Assembly (NCBI RefSeq): GCF_001282685.1
Contig: NZ_LN875035.1
Span: forward strand, 2,652,001-2,716,000
Source: Niameybacter massiliensis
GTDB lineage: Bacteria; Bacillota; Clostridia; Lachnospirales; Cellulosilyticaceae
Direction: 5' to 3'
Length of the DNA: 64,000 nucleotides
Positions 17,138 to 26,135 of this stretch are shown here, piece after piece. The notes under the pieces were generated by a model. The model was not told the DNA's origin. It did not search any database and was given only the letters and a program-made list of their open reading frames with translations. Each line of letters opens with the position of its first letter. Within the stretch, counting starts at the first letter, position 1. The translations under genes and the position numbers were made by a program.

Positions 17138-17825
17138 ATTTATAACCTAACCCCCTAACTGTTTTTATATACTTAGGGTTTTTAGAGTCTTGTTCTATTT
17201 TTTCTCTCAGCCTTGAAATATGTACCATCATTGTGTTGTCATCGTTTTCAAAGTATTCCCCATTAATTTTTTCATAAAGTTGTACCTTTGTATAAATACG
17301 CCCTGGTGATTTCATCAACAACTGAAGAATCTTATATTCTGTCGGTGTCAGAATGACTTCTTCACCTGATTTATAAAGTGTAAAGGTCTCTAAGTCTAAA
17401 GTTAATTCTCCTTGAACTAATGTATTTTCTTCTTGTTTAACTGCTTTTTCTGTATTTAAATCATAGAAACGACGTAAATTAGAACGCACCCTTGCAATGA
17501 TTTCTAATGGATTGAAAGGTTTAGTTAGATAATCATCCGCCCCAATATTAAGCCCTAAGATTTTATCACTATCTTGATTTTTGGCCGTTAAAATGATAAT
17601 AGGAATATTACTCATTTCTCGTATTTTTTTAGTTAATTCATAACCATTCATTCTAGGCATCATCAGATCTAAAAGAGCTAAATCTACAGCCTCTTTCTCT
17701 AATATCTCCATAGCCTCTACACCATCTTTGGCTGTAAGCACGCTAAAACCTTCATTTTCTAAATAAAGCTTTAAAAGCTGTATAATGTCCTCATCATCTT
17801 CTGCCACTAAAATTTTATAATGCAT
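17124..17825 (-). CDS. OmpR-family response regulator, probable CTTAAG-box binder
   Basis: 233 residues. Receiver with acidic residues EDD at 9-11, phospho-acceptor Asp53 (LLDLMMP) and the KPFN lysine. The winged-helix output ends in NTMMVHISRLREKIEQ and TVRGLGYKFE, as in VanR/CiaR-like regulators. Its own promoter and the two target-type promoters downstream carry the same TTAAG direct repeats, so it is probably autoregulated and drives the deacetylase and ABC units. The start has GAAGGAG upstream. Confidence 0.92.
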   Translation of the reverse strand: MHYKILVAEDDEDIIQLLKLYLENEGFSVLTAKDGVEAMEILEKEAVDLALLDLMMPRMNGYELTKKIREMSNIPIIILTAKNQDSDKILGLNIGADDYLTKPFNPLEIIARVRSNLRRFYDLNTEKAVKQEENTLVQGELTLDLETFTLYKSGEEVILTPTEYKILQLLMKSPGRIYTKVQLYEKINGEYFENDDNTMMVHISRLREKIEQDSKNPKYIKTVRGLGYKFESK

Positions 17826-17855
17826 AGGCTTCTCCTTCTTTCTTTTTGTATATCT

Positions 17856-17909
17856 ATTATACCCATTGTACCTAAATAAAGCCTATATGTAACCTTAAAA
17901 TTTCTTAAG
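17856..17909 (-). promoter_or_regulatory. Promoter of the two-component operon with a CTTAAG/TTTAAG pair
   Basis: On the minus strand CTTAAG (17904-17909) and TTTAAG (17894-17899) are 10 bp apart, followed by a -10 choice of TACAAT (17865-17870) or TATAAT (17856-17861). The box stands further upstream of the -10 than at the other two promoters. Confidence 0.5.
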
Positions 17910-17943
17910 GTTGCATATAGGTTTATAATCTATCAGTTTATAT

Positions 17944-18663
17944 CTAATGCATTTCGCCAAGAGGATATTGTGCTTCTAGGCCATCTTGATTAAAGGTTCC
18001 TAGATAGCATGTACCTGCTTTAATATATATGAGTTGTTCTTCTCCTATATAGTCAAATCGGTCTACATTCTCTGCTAAGACATGAAGGTGCCTTAACGTT
18101 GTATAGTACACAAGCCTTCCTATCTGATCTAAGCCTACAACTCCTTCAGGTACTACTTTAAAACTTGTAAGGTTAGGCATAGAAAGCCATTCTCCATGTA
18201 ATGTACAAATTCTCCCTGTTTTCACAAAGCAATGGACTTCTTCTTTATAAATAAAAAGTTGTTCGATTATATCCTCTACACCATAAAAGCAACAAGCCTG
18301 TTTACTTCTAAGATTATACGCTTTTACTTCTTTCCTATCCTCACTTACCACAAACAATTGTCCATGATGGACAAGAGCATTTGTTGATGCAAGAGGGGGC
18401 ATTGCCTTTGCGCTCACTTGTAGCTTCTCCATCTGAGTAAGCATACTTGTCATCTTTCCATCATAATCACTTACTTTATCTACAAGCACTTCAGCCTGTT
18501 TACCGGTTTGTCCTAGCTTCTCTATGTTTAAAGTTGTTTGTAAACTATCTATTAATCTTTCAAATTGGTCTGTAAAAGCTTCTAGGGCTTCACCTAAATC
18601 ATTACTTTCTTTTTTATTTTGGCTTATTTGCAATAATACCTTTTCTATTTGTGAAGATTCCAT
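17944..18663 (-). CDS. Uncharacterised helicase-partner protein
   Basis: 239 residues; I do not recognise the family. Residues 1-85 are helical and probably coiled coil (IEKVLLQISQNKKESNDLGE, LVDKVSDYDGKMTSMLTQME). The rest is made of short beta segments that read like propeller blades (HHGQLFVVSEDRKEVKAYNL, FIYKEEVHCFVKTGRICTLH). No signal peptide and no catalytic motif. Its ATG abuts the TAG stop of the helicase without a gap, so the two are translationally coupled and probably work together. Confidence 0.6.
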   Translation of the reverse strand: MESSQIEKVLLQISQNKKESNDLGEALEAFTDQFERLIDSLQTTLNIEKLGQTGKQAEVLVDKVSDYDGKMTSMLTQMEKLQVSAKAMPPLASTNALVHHGQLFVVSEDRKEVKAYNLRSKQACCFYGVEDIIEQLFIYKEEVHCFVKTGRICTLHGEWLSMPNLTSFKVVPEGVVGLDQIGRLVYYTTLRHLHVLAENVDRFDYIGEEQLIYIKAGTCYLGTFNQDGLEAQYPLGEMH

Positions 18664-21171
18664 CTAGCATCTCCTTTCTTTTTCACTCACTAATCCCTGC
18701 GTTAATACCTCTAAAGCTTCACTTATTTCCCATATAGCAAGAGTCTGATCCACTTGTTGCTCTCTTTGCTCCATAAGCTCTTGCTCACAGTAGTCAAGAC
18801 ATAATCTTTCTACCTTCTCTTTTAATGCACCATGCAAGTAAGGTTTTAAATCTCTATGGTAGCTAAAACTTGGCTGCTTTAAAACTTGACTTACAAAATA
18901 TTCATTTCCTTGTTCTAAGAGACAATGATAATACGCTTGTTTATTTCCTGCTAGCTTATAGCACCTTGTGGCTTCTTCAAAATACTCTTCACCTCTAAAA
19001 ATTGCTCCTGCTTCTTCATAGCATCCTGCTTCTTCATGTTGCTTAGCCTTACAAATTTTAATACGATGTGCTACACCTGGTACTTTCAAATGCTCATAGG
19101 CAATTATTGCACGATCATACTTACCTGCTTGTTCTAACTTTAATGCTGCTTCAAAGAACTCCATCAACGTAGATTCTTCTAACAAATTAAAGATATTTGC
19201 ATCAAAGCGTGTAGCATTTTGTGGAATGACACCCAATACAGTTTGGTATTGTCCCTGGCTCATCCCTTGATCAAGAAAACATATGTTTTCTTGAGAACGT
19301 GTAAGCGCTACATACAACATATTAAATAAGTAGCGATATAACTGGCTTTCTCCTAATGATTTTCTATCCTTAAGGTGTTCACCTATAACCTCCCACTTCT
19401 CTTTATAAGTACTTAAGAGATTTACACAAATAATATAACGATTTTCCAACCCCTTAATCTCACTGATAGTAAAGATATGCGTATAATTATTAAGTCGTCG
19501 CTGTAAATACTGTTTTTGCACCTCATTAGGAACAACAATATACGTATAAGCTTTTTTAATAGCCTCTTGTAAAAGCTTGATTTGTTCTTCCTCATCGCCT
19601 ATTAATGTATAGACATTGCCTTTCTCTTCTATCATGGCTTCTTCTTGTTCGCCATCATTACGCTTATCATAACCTAATAACTGCTGACGCACTAACCCAA
19701 TATGGTTGCCCATCTTCACAATTTCCTGCGGATTACGATAATTACGTCTTAAGCATACTTGGTTCTCATCTTCTTTATAACGTAAGTTATGTCTTTCTAA
19801 AAAATTTACTACTCTCCTTGTATCAAAATAAGTAGGGGTAATGGTTTGATGGTAATCTCCACTCATCAAGAAATTCTGAGTATAGCGTACTAAGTTTAAG
19901 AGCATATAGAATTCTAGTTCTGTTAAGTCTTGGACCTCATCAATAACAAGCCAATCAAAAGAAGCAAATTGTTTTCCATTTTTAATTACCTCACGTGCTA
20001 AGTCATTTTCATCACATAAATTGTTTGCCTTAAGCCACTTTGTATAATCGCCCGCTAATTTATAAAGGAATTTTTTCTCCTCTATAGAATAGGGGGAATA
20101 CTTTTCATCTAATTTTAAATAACTTGCTTCCTTGATAAGACCATCAGAAGTTTTTAACACTTCTAAGTCCCAAGTTATTCCTCCAAATCCTTTTAAAAGA
20201 CCTCTGATTTCTTTCCATACATCATAAGCTTCTTTACCTCTACATACATTTTTATAACCAGGATTTTGCATATAATTGGCATAAGCATTACGGTAAAAGT
20301 CTTGGGTGAATTTTTCAAAGTCTACAAGTTCTCTCTCTCCTATGTATTGTCTTAAAAAGACTTTAATAGGATAAAATGCTATAGCATCTTCTTGAAGTTC
20401 TTGCTCAATTTCATCTAATTCATTACGTTTAACATTATTATAAATTCTCTTAGCTGTATCTAAGAGCTGAGAAGAATAAGTGAAATAGCCTACCTTCAAA
20501 TCTGAATCTCCCTTTAAAAGTTGAATCAATTTATAGATACCAATGGTTGTTTTGCCACTTCCTGCACTTCCAAAAAGTAAAAAAGGTGCAAAAGGTTGAT
20601 TGACACAGTGTCTTTGTTCTTCATTTAAGTAGAAAATTCCCTGTAGATTGTCTACATCAATTAATTCTTCCACATTCATATATTTAAAAGGTCTTGTTAT
20701 ACTTTTCCCTAATTGATAATCCAATCGTTTTACTTGCCTTTTTACCACTTGTTCAACATTTTCTTCCAATTTAGCTTCAAGCTTACTACGTAATGTTTCT
20801 TCACTTTCCATCACTTCTTCTTCGTCAAGAGTAACTGTACTCTTAGCTCGGGCACTTAAAATCTGCTTGTCATGGGTACAAAATTCAAGAAGGACAAGGG
20901 CATCTTGCTCATCTTCTGGTAATCCTACTACATCCTTACCTTTCATAAAAAGTACACGATTCCCTGCTGACACCTTAAACTTCCACACCTCAGCAAGTTT
21001 AGTAGGTGCTTTTACCTTTTTTACACTATATTTATTTCCTACTAAATTTTTATCTTTGGTTGTATGCCATTCCCATACAAACTGCCCAATCTTATTCAGT
21101 ATAGCTGCCTTATTCGTTTCTGGCAGGCTACGTTCAAATCGAACATCCATCAATAACTTTTGTTTATCCAC
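18664..21171 (-). CDS. UvrD-like superfamily 1 helicase with an N-terminal RelE-like domain
   Basis: 835 residues. Residues ~5-108 resemble a ParE/RelE fold (LAEVWKFKVSAGNRVLFM, ALVLLEFCTHDKQILSAR). Walker A GSAGSGKTT is at 201-209, Walker B DWLVIDEVQDL at ~415, motif III MSGDYHQTI, motif IV RRNYRNP, motif V EIKGLENRYIICVNLL and motif VI LYVALTRSQENICFLD. The last ~160 residues are TPR-like (QAGKYDRAIIAYEHLKV). UvrD helicases move along single-stranded DNA in repair; the RelE-like front domain suggests an RNA or ribosome link or a regulatory role. The upstream FHA gene has its own terminator; the partner follows directly. Confidence 0.85.
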   Translation of the reverse strand: MDKQKLLMDVRFERSLPETNKAAILNKIGQFVWEWHTTKDKNLVGNKYSVKKVKAPTKLAEVWKFKVSAGNRVLFMKGKDVVGLPEDEQDALVLLEFCTHDKQILSARAKSTVTLDEEEVMESEETLRSKLEAKLEENVEQVVKRQVKRLDYQLGKSITRPFKYMNVEELIDVDNLQGIFYLNEEQRHCVNQPFAPFLLFGSAGSGKTTIGIYKLIQLLKGDSDLKVGYFTYSSQLLDTAKRIYNNVKRNELDEIEQELQEDAIAFYPIKVFLRQYIGERELVDFEKFTQDFYRNAYANYMQNPGYKNVCRGKEAYDVWKEIRGLLKGFGGITWDLEVLKTSDGLIKEASYLKLDEKYSPYSIEEKKFLYKLAGDYTKWLKANNLCDENDLAREVIKNGKQFASFDWLVIDEVQDLTELEFYMLLNLVRYTQNFLMSGDYHQTITPTYFDTRRVVNFLERHNLRYKEDENQVCLRRNYRNPQEIVKMGNHIGLVRQQLLGYDKRNDGEQEEAMIEEKGNVYTLIGDEEEQIKLLQEAIKKAYTYIVVPNEVQKQYLQRRLNNYTHIFTISEIKGLENRYIICVNLLSTYKEKWEVIGEHLKDRKSLGESQLYRYLFNMLYVALTRSQENICFLDQGMSQGQYQTVLGVIPQNATRFDANIFNLLEESTLMEFFEAALKLEQAGKYDRAIIAYEHLKVPGVAHRIKICKAKQHEEAGCYEEAGAIFRGEEYFEEATRCYKLAGNKQAYYHCLLEQGNEYFVSQVLKQPSFSYHRDLKPYLHGALKEKVERLCLDYCEQELMEQREQQVDQTLAIWEISEALEVLTQGLVSEKERRC

Positions 21172-21243
21172 CCTCTTCCCCCTTTCTATCTCATTTTATC
21201 ATTAGCTTTATTATACTACATCTCTTTTAAAGACATACTACCA

Positions 21244-21291
21244 AAATGTAAAGAAGCTGTTACACTTTGGTGTAACAGCTTCTTTACATTT
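21244..21291. terminator. Long perfect hairpin after the FHA gene
   Basis: A perfect 22-bp stem with a TTTG loop begins 3 bases after the FHA stop codon. The T-run is modest on the minus strand (ATTTTGG). Termination is the simplest reading. Confidence 0.7.
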
Positions 21292-21294
21292 ATA

Positions 21295-22257
21295 CTATTC
21301 AATTCTGATCCTATAAGAGCCTTGCCCAATACCAATCTTATCATGATTTTCTAACTTCATTTGACCTCGTACACGTTGATCATTTACGTAAGTCCCATTT
21401 GTCGAATTTAAATCTAGTATGTAAACTTGCCCATCCTTTTGATAAATCTTACAATGATTTCCTGATACTGTTAGATCATCTACAATAGTCCAGTGATGAT
21501 ACCCAGGATTACGCCCTATAGTTAAACTGTCTTCTAACCTAAAAGAATAATTTTCAAAAAGTTGACTGGTTTGCATCTTATAGAATTTAATAGTAAATAC
21601 TCTATCATTTTCTATATGAGCCGTCTCAAACCTTGGAATTTGTACGCCTACTGCTGCCACCGTAGCTCCTACCACCTGTGCTTTTGCTGCTGCTTCTGCT
21701 CTGGCTACTTCCTCGGCTCTTACTGCAGCTTCCGCTCTGGCTGCTTCCTCGGCTCTTACTGCAGCTTCCGCTCTGGCTGCTTCCTCGGCTCTTACTGCCG
21801 CTTCCGCTCTGGCTACTTCCTCGACTTTTGCTGCCGCTTCCGCTCTGGCTACTTCCTCGGCCCTTACTGCAGCTTCCGCTCTGGCTATTTCCTCGGCTCT
21901 GGCTGCCGCTTCCGCTCTGGCTACTTCCTCGGCTCTTACTGCAGCTTCCGCTCTGGCTGCTTCCTCGGCTCTTACTGCAGCTTCCTCTCTGGCTATTTCC
22001 TCGGCTCTGGCCTCCTCCTCCTGTACTGTTGGTTTTAGCTGTTGACCGGATTTTTGAGTTTTTGCTTGCTGCTTGGCTTCTAGTTTTTGTTGTTTTTTCT
22101 CGGCTTTTTTTTTATTTTTTAGTTCCTTTTTTGCATCACGTTTAGCTAACCCTTTCCACCAGATGGCTAAAAAACCAACGGCTACTAGGATAAATAAACT
22201 TGCACCTACAAGTGCATACTGCATTAAATCAACTGAAATATCTTTCACTTCTGTCAC
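21295..22257 (-). CDS. Membrane FHA-domain protein with Ala/Glu/Arg repeats
   Basis: 320 residues. A transmembrane helix (YALVGASLFILVAVGFLAIW, ~13-32), a Lys-rich stretch, about ten 12-residue repeats of the type AAVRAEEAARAE (~80-195), then an FHA domain at ~225-320 with GRNPGYHHWTI, SGNHCKIY and LDLNSTNGTYVN. FHA domains bind phosphothreonine, so a Ser/Thr kinase is expected elsewhere. The repeats should form a long charged helix holding the FHA head away from the membrane. It is divergent from the ECF operon. Confidence 0.88.
   Translation of the reverse strand: MTEVKDISVDLMQYALVGASLFILVAVGFLAIWWKGLAKRDAKKELKNKKKAEKKQQKLEAKQQAKTQKSGQQLKPTVQEEEARAEEIAREEAAVRAEEAARAEAAVRAEEVARAEAAARAEEIARAEAAVRAEEVARAEAAAKVEEVARAEAAVRAEEAARAEAAVRAEEAARAEAAVRAEEVARAEAAAKAQVVGATVAAVGVQIPRFETAHIENDRVFTIKFYKMQTSQLFENYSFRLEDSLTIGRNPGYHHWTIVDDLTVSGNHCKIYQKDGQVYILDLNSTNGTYVNDQRVRGQMKLENHDKIGIGQGSYRIRIE
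21670..22015. repeat. 36-bp coding repeats in the FHA gene
   Basis: About ten 36-bp units encode the 12-residue Ala/Glu/Arg repeat. Units differ by a few bases, so copy number may vary between strains. The long open frames on the opposite strand here are by-products of this composition. Confidence 0.85.
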
Positions 22258-22378
22258 CTTCTTTTATGTTGTGTTGTTCATTATATCATAATTTACTTCA
22301 ACTGTGTATAATTCTCCATTTTTACCTCATACTAAATTTGTTATATGAGTTTACTGTTTATGAAAGGGGGCTAGGCGT

Positions 22379-23197
22379 ATGAAAAGTGGCTTTACAAGTA
22401 TCCATCCCCTACTTTCTTTTTGCTATTTTTTCATATTTCTTGTTCTAAGTATGGTTGTCAAAAAACCATTATTTCTTTTTCTTTTGCTTATTCTCTGTAC
22501 TATTCTTCTCTATTTTTTAGATGGTTTAGTAACTCTAAAGCAAAATCTAAAATTTTATCTATTTATGGCAGGCGTTATTCTAATTTTAAATCCTCTTTTC
22601 TCTACAGAAGGAACAACTGTCTTATTTTATCTTAAAAATCGTAGTATTACTTTAGAAGGTGTTCTTGGTGGTATTACTTTTGCACTATCTTTGCTCAACA
22701 TCTTATTTATGTTTCTTGCTTATAACTTAATCATTACACCAAAAAAATTCTTATATTTATTTGGCAATATCATTCCTAAAACAGCCTTTATACTTACTAT
22801 TATCATGGGATTCATCCCACTTTTTACAAGACGTCTTCAGGAAATTATAGATGTTAGACAGATTCAAAAAACTACATGTCCCAATCGCTCAAAGCTTTCT
22901 TTAAAAGAACGTCTTATAGAAGCTATGACCACACTTAACACTCTTGTAAGTTGGACACTGGAAGAATCTTTGGATAATGCTGTTTCTATGCGTGCAAGAG
23001 GTTATGGCACGACTAAGCGTACCTCATCTACTATCTACCACTTGGATTCTCGTGATAGATACCTTATAGCTATAAGCCTCTTCATAGGATGTTTAAGCTT
23101 GATTTATTTTTCAAGTTGGCTTATATTTGCCAGCTTACCAATTTTAATAGAAATGAGGGAACGACTCAGATGGCACTTTATGAAATCCAACACTTAA
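22379..23197 (+). CDS. ecfT: ECF transporter transmembrane component EcfT
   Basis: 272 residues with five or more hydrophobic helices. The cytoplasmic coupling helices contain the family motif SMRARGYG (Ala-Arg-Gly), which contacts the ATPases. GAAAGGGGG precedes the ATG. It is the first gene of a four-gene unit that supplies an ATPase pair, an S component and a surface protein, so it probably serves a dedicated importer. The 3' end overlaps the ATPase gene by 28 bases. Confidence 0.88.
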   Translation: MKSGFTSIHPLLSFCYFFIFLVLSMVVKKPLFLFLLLILCTILLYFLDGLVTLKQNLKFYLFMAGVILILNPLFSTEGTTVLFYLKNRSITLEGVLGGITFALSLLNILFMFLAYNLIITPKKFLYLFGNIIPKTAFILTIIMGFIPLFTRRLQEIIDVRQIQKTTCPNRSKLSLKERLIEAMTTLNTLVSWTLEESLDNAVSMRARGYGTTKRTSSTIYHLDSRDRYLIAISLFIGCLSLIYFSSWLIFASLPILIEMRERLRWHFMKSNT

Positions 23198-24807
23198 ACT
23201 TCACCTATCCTAATCATAATGCTCCCACTCTAAAGGATGTAAATTTCTCTATTAATCATGGGGACTTTGTTCTTCTCTTTGGGCCCTCAGGATCAGGCAA
23301 AAGTACTTTACTCAGACACCTTAAGCAAGAAGTCAAACCTGTTGGTACTGAAGAGGGACACATCTTATTTGAAGGCCATCCTCTTTCTTCACTTTCTCCT
23401 CATGATGCAGCTAGTCGTATTGGCATGGTCTTTCAAAATCCTGACCAACAAATCGTCCTTTCTAGTGTCTATGAAGAACTTGCTTTTGGTATGGAGAATT
23501 TAGGTCTCTCCCCAAGCGAAATGCAACGTCGTATTGGTGAAATTAGTACCTTTTTAGGGATTAACCATTGGCTCTATAAAAATACTCATGAACTTTCTGG
23601 TGGGCAAAAACAACTTTTAAACTTAGCAAGTATTATGACCCTCTATCCAGATGTACTCCTTCTAGATGAGCCTACTTCACAACTTGACCCCATTACGACA
23701 CAAAATTTTCTTCATATTTTAAAGCGCCTTAATGAAGAATTTTCTATTACCATTATTATGACTGAACACCACTTAGAGGACGTATTCCCTCTTGTAAATA
23801 AGGTTTTTCTCTTAAAACAAGGTACGATTACTTATACAGGTACCCCAAAAGCTTCCCTTATACGCCTCTATGAAGAAAAATCACCTGAACTGTTAGAATA
23901 TATTCCAGCTATAAGTAAACTTTATCTGGACTTGGTACAAGACCCTTTAGAAACAAGTATCCCTCTAACACCTAAAGATGCTAGAGCATGGTTTAACCAT
24001 TTTGACTATCTTATAATGCCACCCTCTCTACAATCTAATGGGGTGCATTATAAGGAATATCCTTCTAGCCAAGAAGTTATTCTTAGCTGCAAAGACTTGT
24101 ATTTTCAATATACCAAGACAAGTCCTTTAGTTTTAGAACGTATCGATTTAGCTGTTCCTCGTGGGTGTTTCTTAGCGTTACTAGGAGGAAATGGCTCTGG
24201 TAAATCTACATTTTTGAAAGTATTAGCAGGAATTTATAAGCCCCTAAAAGGTAAGATTAAAACTTCTGCTCGGATAGGTTATTTACCGCAAAATCCTATA
24301 ACTTTATTCCATGAGCCCACTGTCAAACAGCAGCTCTTATCCACCTTGCAGTCCTCTTCCTCTAAGGAGGAAGAAGCCGAACTTGATAATCTTATTCACT
24401 TTCTTCAGCTAGAAACACTTCTAGAGCATCATCCTTATGATCTGAGTGGAGGACAGATGCAAAAGCTTGCACTAGCAACCGTACTGCTTACAAAGCCTAA
24501 TCTTTTACTACTAGATGAGCCTACTAAAGGATTGGACCCTGCAACTAAAGCTCAATTTGCTCAGTTACTTCAAACACTCCTAGCTCAAAATACTACACTG
24601 ATTATGGTGAGTCATGATTTAGAATTTGTTGCAAAATATGCTACCCTTACAACTTTAATGTTCAGCGGACACCTACTTTCTTTAACTACTACTCATGACT
24701 TCTTTACAAACAATGTATTTTACACGACAGCTATTCATCGTTCTGTAAAGGGTAGGCTACCTGATGCTATTACTTTAGAGGAGGTACAAACACTTGTCCA
24801 TTCGTAA
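23170..24807 (+). CDS. ECF transporter ATPase, two fused domains (EcfA-EcfA')
   Basis: 545 residues from the ATG at 23170, which has GAGGGA nine bases upstream; longer frames from 23089 lack a ribosome site. Domain 1: Walker A GPSGSGKST, LSGGQKQLLNLASIM, LLLDEPTSQLD. Domain 2 (from ~residue 300): GGNGSGKST, LSGGQMQKLALATVL, LLLDEPTKGLD and the H-loop VSHD. The two halves equal the usual separate EcfA1 and EcfA2 subunits. Fusion is known in some ECF systems. It energises uptake through EcfT. Confidence 0.92.
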   Translation: MALYEIQHLNFTYPNHNAPTLKDVNFSINHGDFVLLFGPSGSGKSTLLRHLKQEVKPVGTEEGHILFEGHPLSSLSPHDAASRIGMVFQNPDQQIVLSSVYEELAFGMENLGLSPSEMQRRIGEISTFLGINHWLYKNTHELSGGQKQLLNLASIMTLYPDVLLLDEPTSQLDPITTQNFLHILKRLNEEFSITIIMTEHHLEDVFPLVNKVFLLKQGTITYTGTPKASLIRLYEEKSPELLEYIPAISKLYLDLVQDPLETSIPLTPKDARAWFNHFDYLIMPPSLQSNGVHYKEYPSSQEVILSCKDLYFQYTKTSPLVLERIDLAVPRGCFLALLGGNGSGKSTFLKVLAGIYKPLKGKIKTSARIGYLPQNPITLFHEPTVKQQLLSTLQSSSSKEEEAELDNLIHFLQLETLLEHHPYDLSGGQMQKLALATVLLTKPNLLLLDEPTKGLDPATKAQFAQLLQTLLAQNTTLIMVSHDLEFVAKYATLTTLMFSGHLLSLTTTHDFFTNNVFYTTAIHRSVKGRLPDAITLEEVQTLVHS

Positions 24808-25480
24808 AATATTTATTTTCTTAGGTATCGTACTTGGTGATGCGCTCTTACTCACCTTATCTATACGCTATCCTAAGTACTTTTTCTTGCTTAGTAGTGC
24901 TATGATTTTACTAAGTATGTATCCTATTTTTCATCGTTTTGAAAAACGGTCTTTACAAGCAGAAGAGGTTATTTTAATTGCTGTCTTAAGTGCTCTAGGG
25001 GCAGTTGCTAGGATACCTTTTTCAGCTTTACCAAGTGTACAACCTACATCCTTTATTATTATTTTAACTGGTGTCATCTTTGGTGGTGAAACTGGCTTTT
25101 TAGTAGGTGCTCTAAGTGCCCTTGCCTCTAACTTAGTACTTGGACAAGGTCCTTGGACTTTGTGGCAAATGTTTGCTTGGAGTATGATGGGGTTAAGCAG
25201 TGGACTCTTTCATACCAGGCACTATACAAAAGCTTCTGTTAGTTTATATATTTTTGGCTTTATATGGGGATTCTTATTTGGTTGGATTATGAATATTTGG
25301 TCTGTTGTTTCCTTCTTTGATTGTCTAACCTTACCACTTCTTCTAACCTCCATGGCAACTTCCCTTTATTTTGACTTAGCGCATGCATTAAGTAATGTTA
25401 TCTTCTTGCTACTGTTTTCAAAATCTTGGTTTCAAATTCTTGGGCGTGTTCAAGTCAAATATGGACTACTCAAGTTGTAA
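24794..25480 (+). CDS. ECF substrate-binding S component
   Basis: 228 residues beginning at a TTG (24794) with GAGG nine bases upstream, overlapping the ATPase gene by 14 bases. About six membrane helices; ALGAVARIPFSALPSVQPTS and GPWTLWQMFAWSMMG are motifs of a family of energy-coupling-factor S components that includes cobalamin-related members. Substrate is inferred as a corrinoid or cobalamin precursor because the next gene is a transcobalamin-like DUF4430 protein. No cobalamin riboswitch is visible upstream. Confidence 0.8.
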   Translation: MSIRKIFIFLGIVLGDALLLTLSIRYPKYFFLLSSAMILLSMYPIFHRFEKRSLQAEEVILIAVLSALGAVARIPFSALPSVQPTSFIIILTGVIFGGETGFLVGALSALASNLVLGQGPWTLWQMFAWSMMGLSSGLFHTRHYTKASVSLYIFGFIWGFLFGWIMNIWSVVSFFDCLTLPLLLTSMATSLYFDLAHALSNVIFLLLFSKSWFQILGRVQVKYGLLKL

Positions 25481-25551
25481 CCTCCTGTCATTTTTTGCAT
25501 AAAATGTAAGTGTAATCTTATATGATATTTTATAGCAAAGGATGATATTTG

Positions 25552-26061
25552 ATGGATACAAAATCTTTAGCTCCTCTTGCAGTGGCTGCTGCTTATCTAT
25601 TTATGAATCAAAATCCTTCTAGCTTAGTTAGAAGTTCTGATGATACATCACGTGCTGCTGACCCAAGTCAGTCTATCACCTTTGAAGTACTTGGTCCTGG
25701 TGGTAAGACAGTCATGGCACCCCCTACTAAAGTTACTGTTACCAATACATCTACAGCTCTAACCGCTTCTGTGGATGGACTAAAAGCTAATAAGCTTGCT
25801 TTCCAAACAAGTGGAAGTGGCGCCGGCACATATGTTACTTCTATCGGTGGCCTTGCTCAACAAGCTAATGGTCCTTTAAGCGGTTGGCTCTACAAGGTAA
25901 ATAATGTTTTTCCAAATGAAGGTCCTGCTACTTATAAAGTTAAACCTGGTGATACTATTACTTGGGTTTATACAAACGATTTAGGTAAAGATGTAGGTGC
26001 ACCTTCTGTTATGTTTGAAAATCGTGCTCACAAAATGCCAATGAATAACATCAACTTTTAA
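25552..26061 (+). CDS. DUF4430 (transcobalamin C-terminal-like) protein
   Basis: 169 residues from the ATG at 25552, with AAAGGA nine bases upstream. The N-terminus has a short hydrophobic stretch (LAPLAVAAAYLFM) without basic residues, so export is uncertain. Residues ~75-155 match the DUF4430 fold: LSGWLYKVNNVFPNEGPATY and VKPGDTITWVYTNDLGKD. DUF4430 is homologous to the C-domain of intrinsic factor/transcobalamin. Linked to an ECF importer, it could present substrate to the S component. The operon ends at the hairpin just downstream. Confidence 0.8.
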   Translation: MDTKSLAPLAVAAAYLFMNQNPSSLVRSSDDTSRAADPSQSITFEVLGPGGKTVMAPPTKVTVTNTSTALTASVDGLKANKLAFQTSGSGAGTYVTSIGGLAQQANGPLSGWLYKVNNVFPNEGPATYKVKPGDTITWVYTNDLGKDVGAPSVMFENRAHKMPMNNINF

Positions 26062-26064
26062 ATA

Positions 26065-26113
26065 AAAGAGAGGCAACCCATTTTATTATTTTAAAAATGA
26101 GTTGCCTCTCTTT
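26065..26113. terminator. Bidirectional intrinsic terminator
   Basis: A 13-bp stem (26065-26077 with 26101-26113) with T-rich flanks on both sides lies between the convergent DUF4430 and CcdA-thioredoxin genes. Confidence 0.8.
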
Positions 26114-26135
26114 ATTCTATCCTCTTAATATTTTA

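Noticed and set aside
21562-22145. Long plus-strand frames rich in Leu/Cys/Tyr across the FHA gene
   Set aside because: They are antisense to the 36-bp coding repeats and arise from its biased composition; no ribosome sites.
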